A stretch of DNA of 6,410 nt from Hyphomicrobium sp. (GTDB lineage: Bacteria; Pseudomonadota; Alphaproteobacteria; Rhizobiales; Hyphomicrobiaceae). Positions 5,925-6,410 of this stretch are shown piece by piece. The position numbers and the translations under genes are program-made. Within the stretch, counting starts at the first letter, position 1. Each line of letters begins with the position of its first letter. The notes under the pieces were generated by a model. That model ran no database searches, was not told the DNA's origin, and worked only from the letters and a program-made list of their open reading frames with translations. Location of the stretch: the NCBI GenBank assembly GCA_016716675.1, contig JADJVG010000029.1:1-6410 (forward strand), given 5' to 3'.

Positions 5925-6410
5925 TTAGGGTTGCGCTGCGACGAGCGTGCGTAGCCGGCGGCCGGAAAGCACGCGGCCTGTCGCTGCTTGTGCTGCGAGC
6001 GGCTCGCCAGTTGCGGTAGCGGCAAAGATTTCGTGAGGAGGACACGCTTTGGTCGCGTCCAGGGTGCGCGTGAAAGGCGTACGCCACACTGGGTTGACAA
6101 TGTAGCGACGTTCACAAATGGCGACCGTGGGCACCATGCGCGTGCGCTCGAAGGCATCGTACCCCGGTTTCAACATAGACCAGAACGACATATGGGGCGA
6201 TGTCGAATGCCGCGCGAGATTGGGCTCGGTCATCCGGAACGGAAAAATGTGAACAGGTATGGTATCTTGACCACCGATGAAGGCCTCGCGGGCCAGGGCG
6301 TAGACCTCCTCGATGTAGGGATCGGTGATTGCGTAACAACCGGCCGATGTGCATTTCCCGTGCACCATAAGCGCCGAACCAGTGCGGCCGTGACGGTCGT
6401 ACCTCGTTCG
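5925..6410 (-). CDS. L,D-transpeptidase, YafK type, C-terminal part (runs off the right edge)
   Basis: 161 codons remain; the N-terminus lies beyond the window and the frame is open to base 6410. The visible part begins YDRHGRTGSALMVHG and carries the catalytic motif HG-x-C-x-S-x-GC, with the nucleophile probably Cys25 of this fragment (SAGCYAI). It then shows the YafK-family stretch YIEEVYALAREAF, IPVHIFPFRM and the FW...LKPGYD..E block. Such enzymes act in the periplasm on peptidoglycan: they make or cut L,D cross-links or links to outer-membrane proteins, which of these is unknown here. The C-terminal tail after about residue 115 (ACPPHEIF onward) is Ala/Arg-rich and not part of the catalytic core. 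The stop TAA is at 5925-5927. The peptidase gene follows after 68 nt, and both products probably work at the cell envelope. Confidence 0.88.
   Translation of the reverse strand, partial: RTRYDRHGRTGSALMVHGKCTSAGCYAITDPYIEEVYALAREAFIGGQDTIPVHIFPFRMTEPNLARHSTSPHMSFWSMLKPGYDAFERTRMVPTVAICERRYIVNPVWRTPFTRTLDATKACPPHEIFAATATGEPLAAQAATGRVLSGRRLRTLVAAQP

Noticed and set aside
1..6410. CRISPR array, tRNA or rRNA genes
   Set aside because: No regularly spaced repeats, cloverleaf arms or rRNA-like stretches were seen on either strand.

Overview
The window looks like an alphaproteobacterial (probably Hyphomicrobiales) chromosome segment carrying a heavy-metal resistance module. Evidence: moderately GC-rich coding DNA, a bacterial transglutaminase-like cysteine peptidase (a family common in that order) and a YafK-type L,D-transpeptidase at the right end, and a Zn/Cd/Pb P-type ATPase whose C-terminal half resembles rhizobial-type efflux pumps. 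The assignment to order is inference; no rRNA or other phylogenetic marker is present.

Layout. 1-485: AT-rich stretch (about 40% GC over the first 240 bases by hand count) with no convincing gene, only a weak 58-codon candidate. 486-4470, minus strand: a tightly packed four-gene operon, read right to left as P-type ATPase (cadA/zntA type), ICMT-like membrane methyltransferase, DsbB, DsbA-like thioredoxin-fold protein. The junctions are a 3-nt gap, a 4-nt overlap and a 2-nt gap. 4471-4547: divergent control region with a MerR-type promoter (19-bp spacer) filled by a CTCTAG-CTG-CTAGAG dyad. 4548-4973, plus strand: the MerR-family metal sensor (CadR/PbrR/ZntR type). 4974-5181: intergenic. 5182-5856 and 5925-6410, minus strand: the cysteine peptidase and the C-terminal part of the L,D-transpeptidase, which runs off the right edge.

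How the genes work together (inference from families): the sensor binds Cd/Zn/Pb and activates the promoter between itself and the ATPase. The ATPase exports metal to the periplasm. DsbB and the DsbA-like protein form a periplasmic disulfide-forming pair, a process that thiophilic metals poison. The ICMT-like protein has no assigned role.

Main anomaly: the operon holds four reading-frame breaks. Three lie in the ATPase: a missing base near 4208-4230, an extra base at 3483-3484, and a 5-bp tandem duplication at 2603-2612. One lies in dsbB: an extra base at 1503-1505. Each break can be located by joining the conserved family sequence across it, and repairing them gives proteins of exactly 749 and 145 aa. 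The methyltransferase, the DsbA-like protein, the regulator and the peptidase are intact. Either the operon is decaying or the read has indel errors; the 5-bp duplication looks more like a true mutation. I did not see a clearly new biological system. The most interesting biology is the pairing of a metal pump with a dedicated Dsb pair and a methyltransferase under one MerR-type switch.
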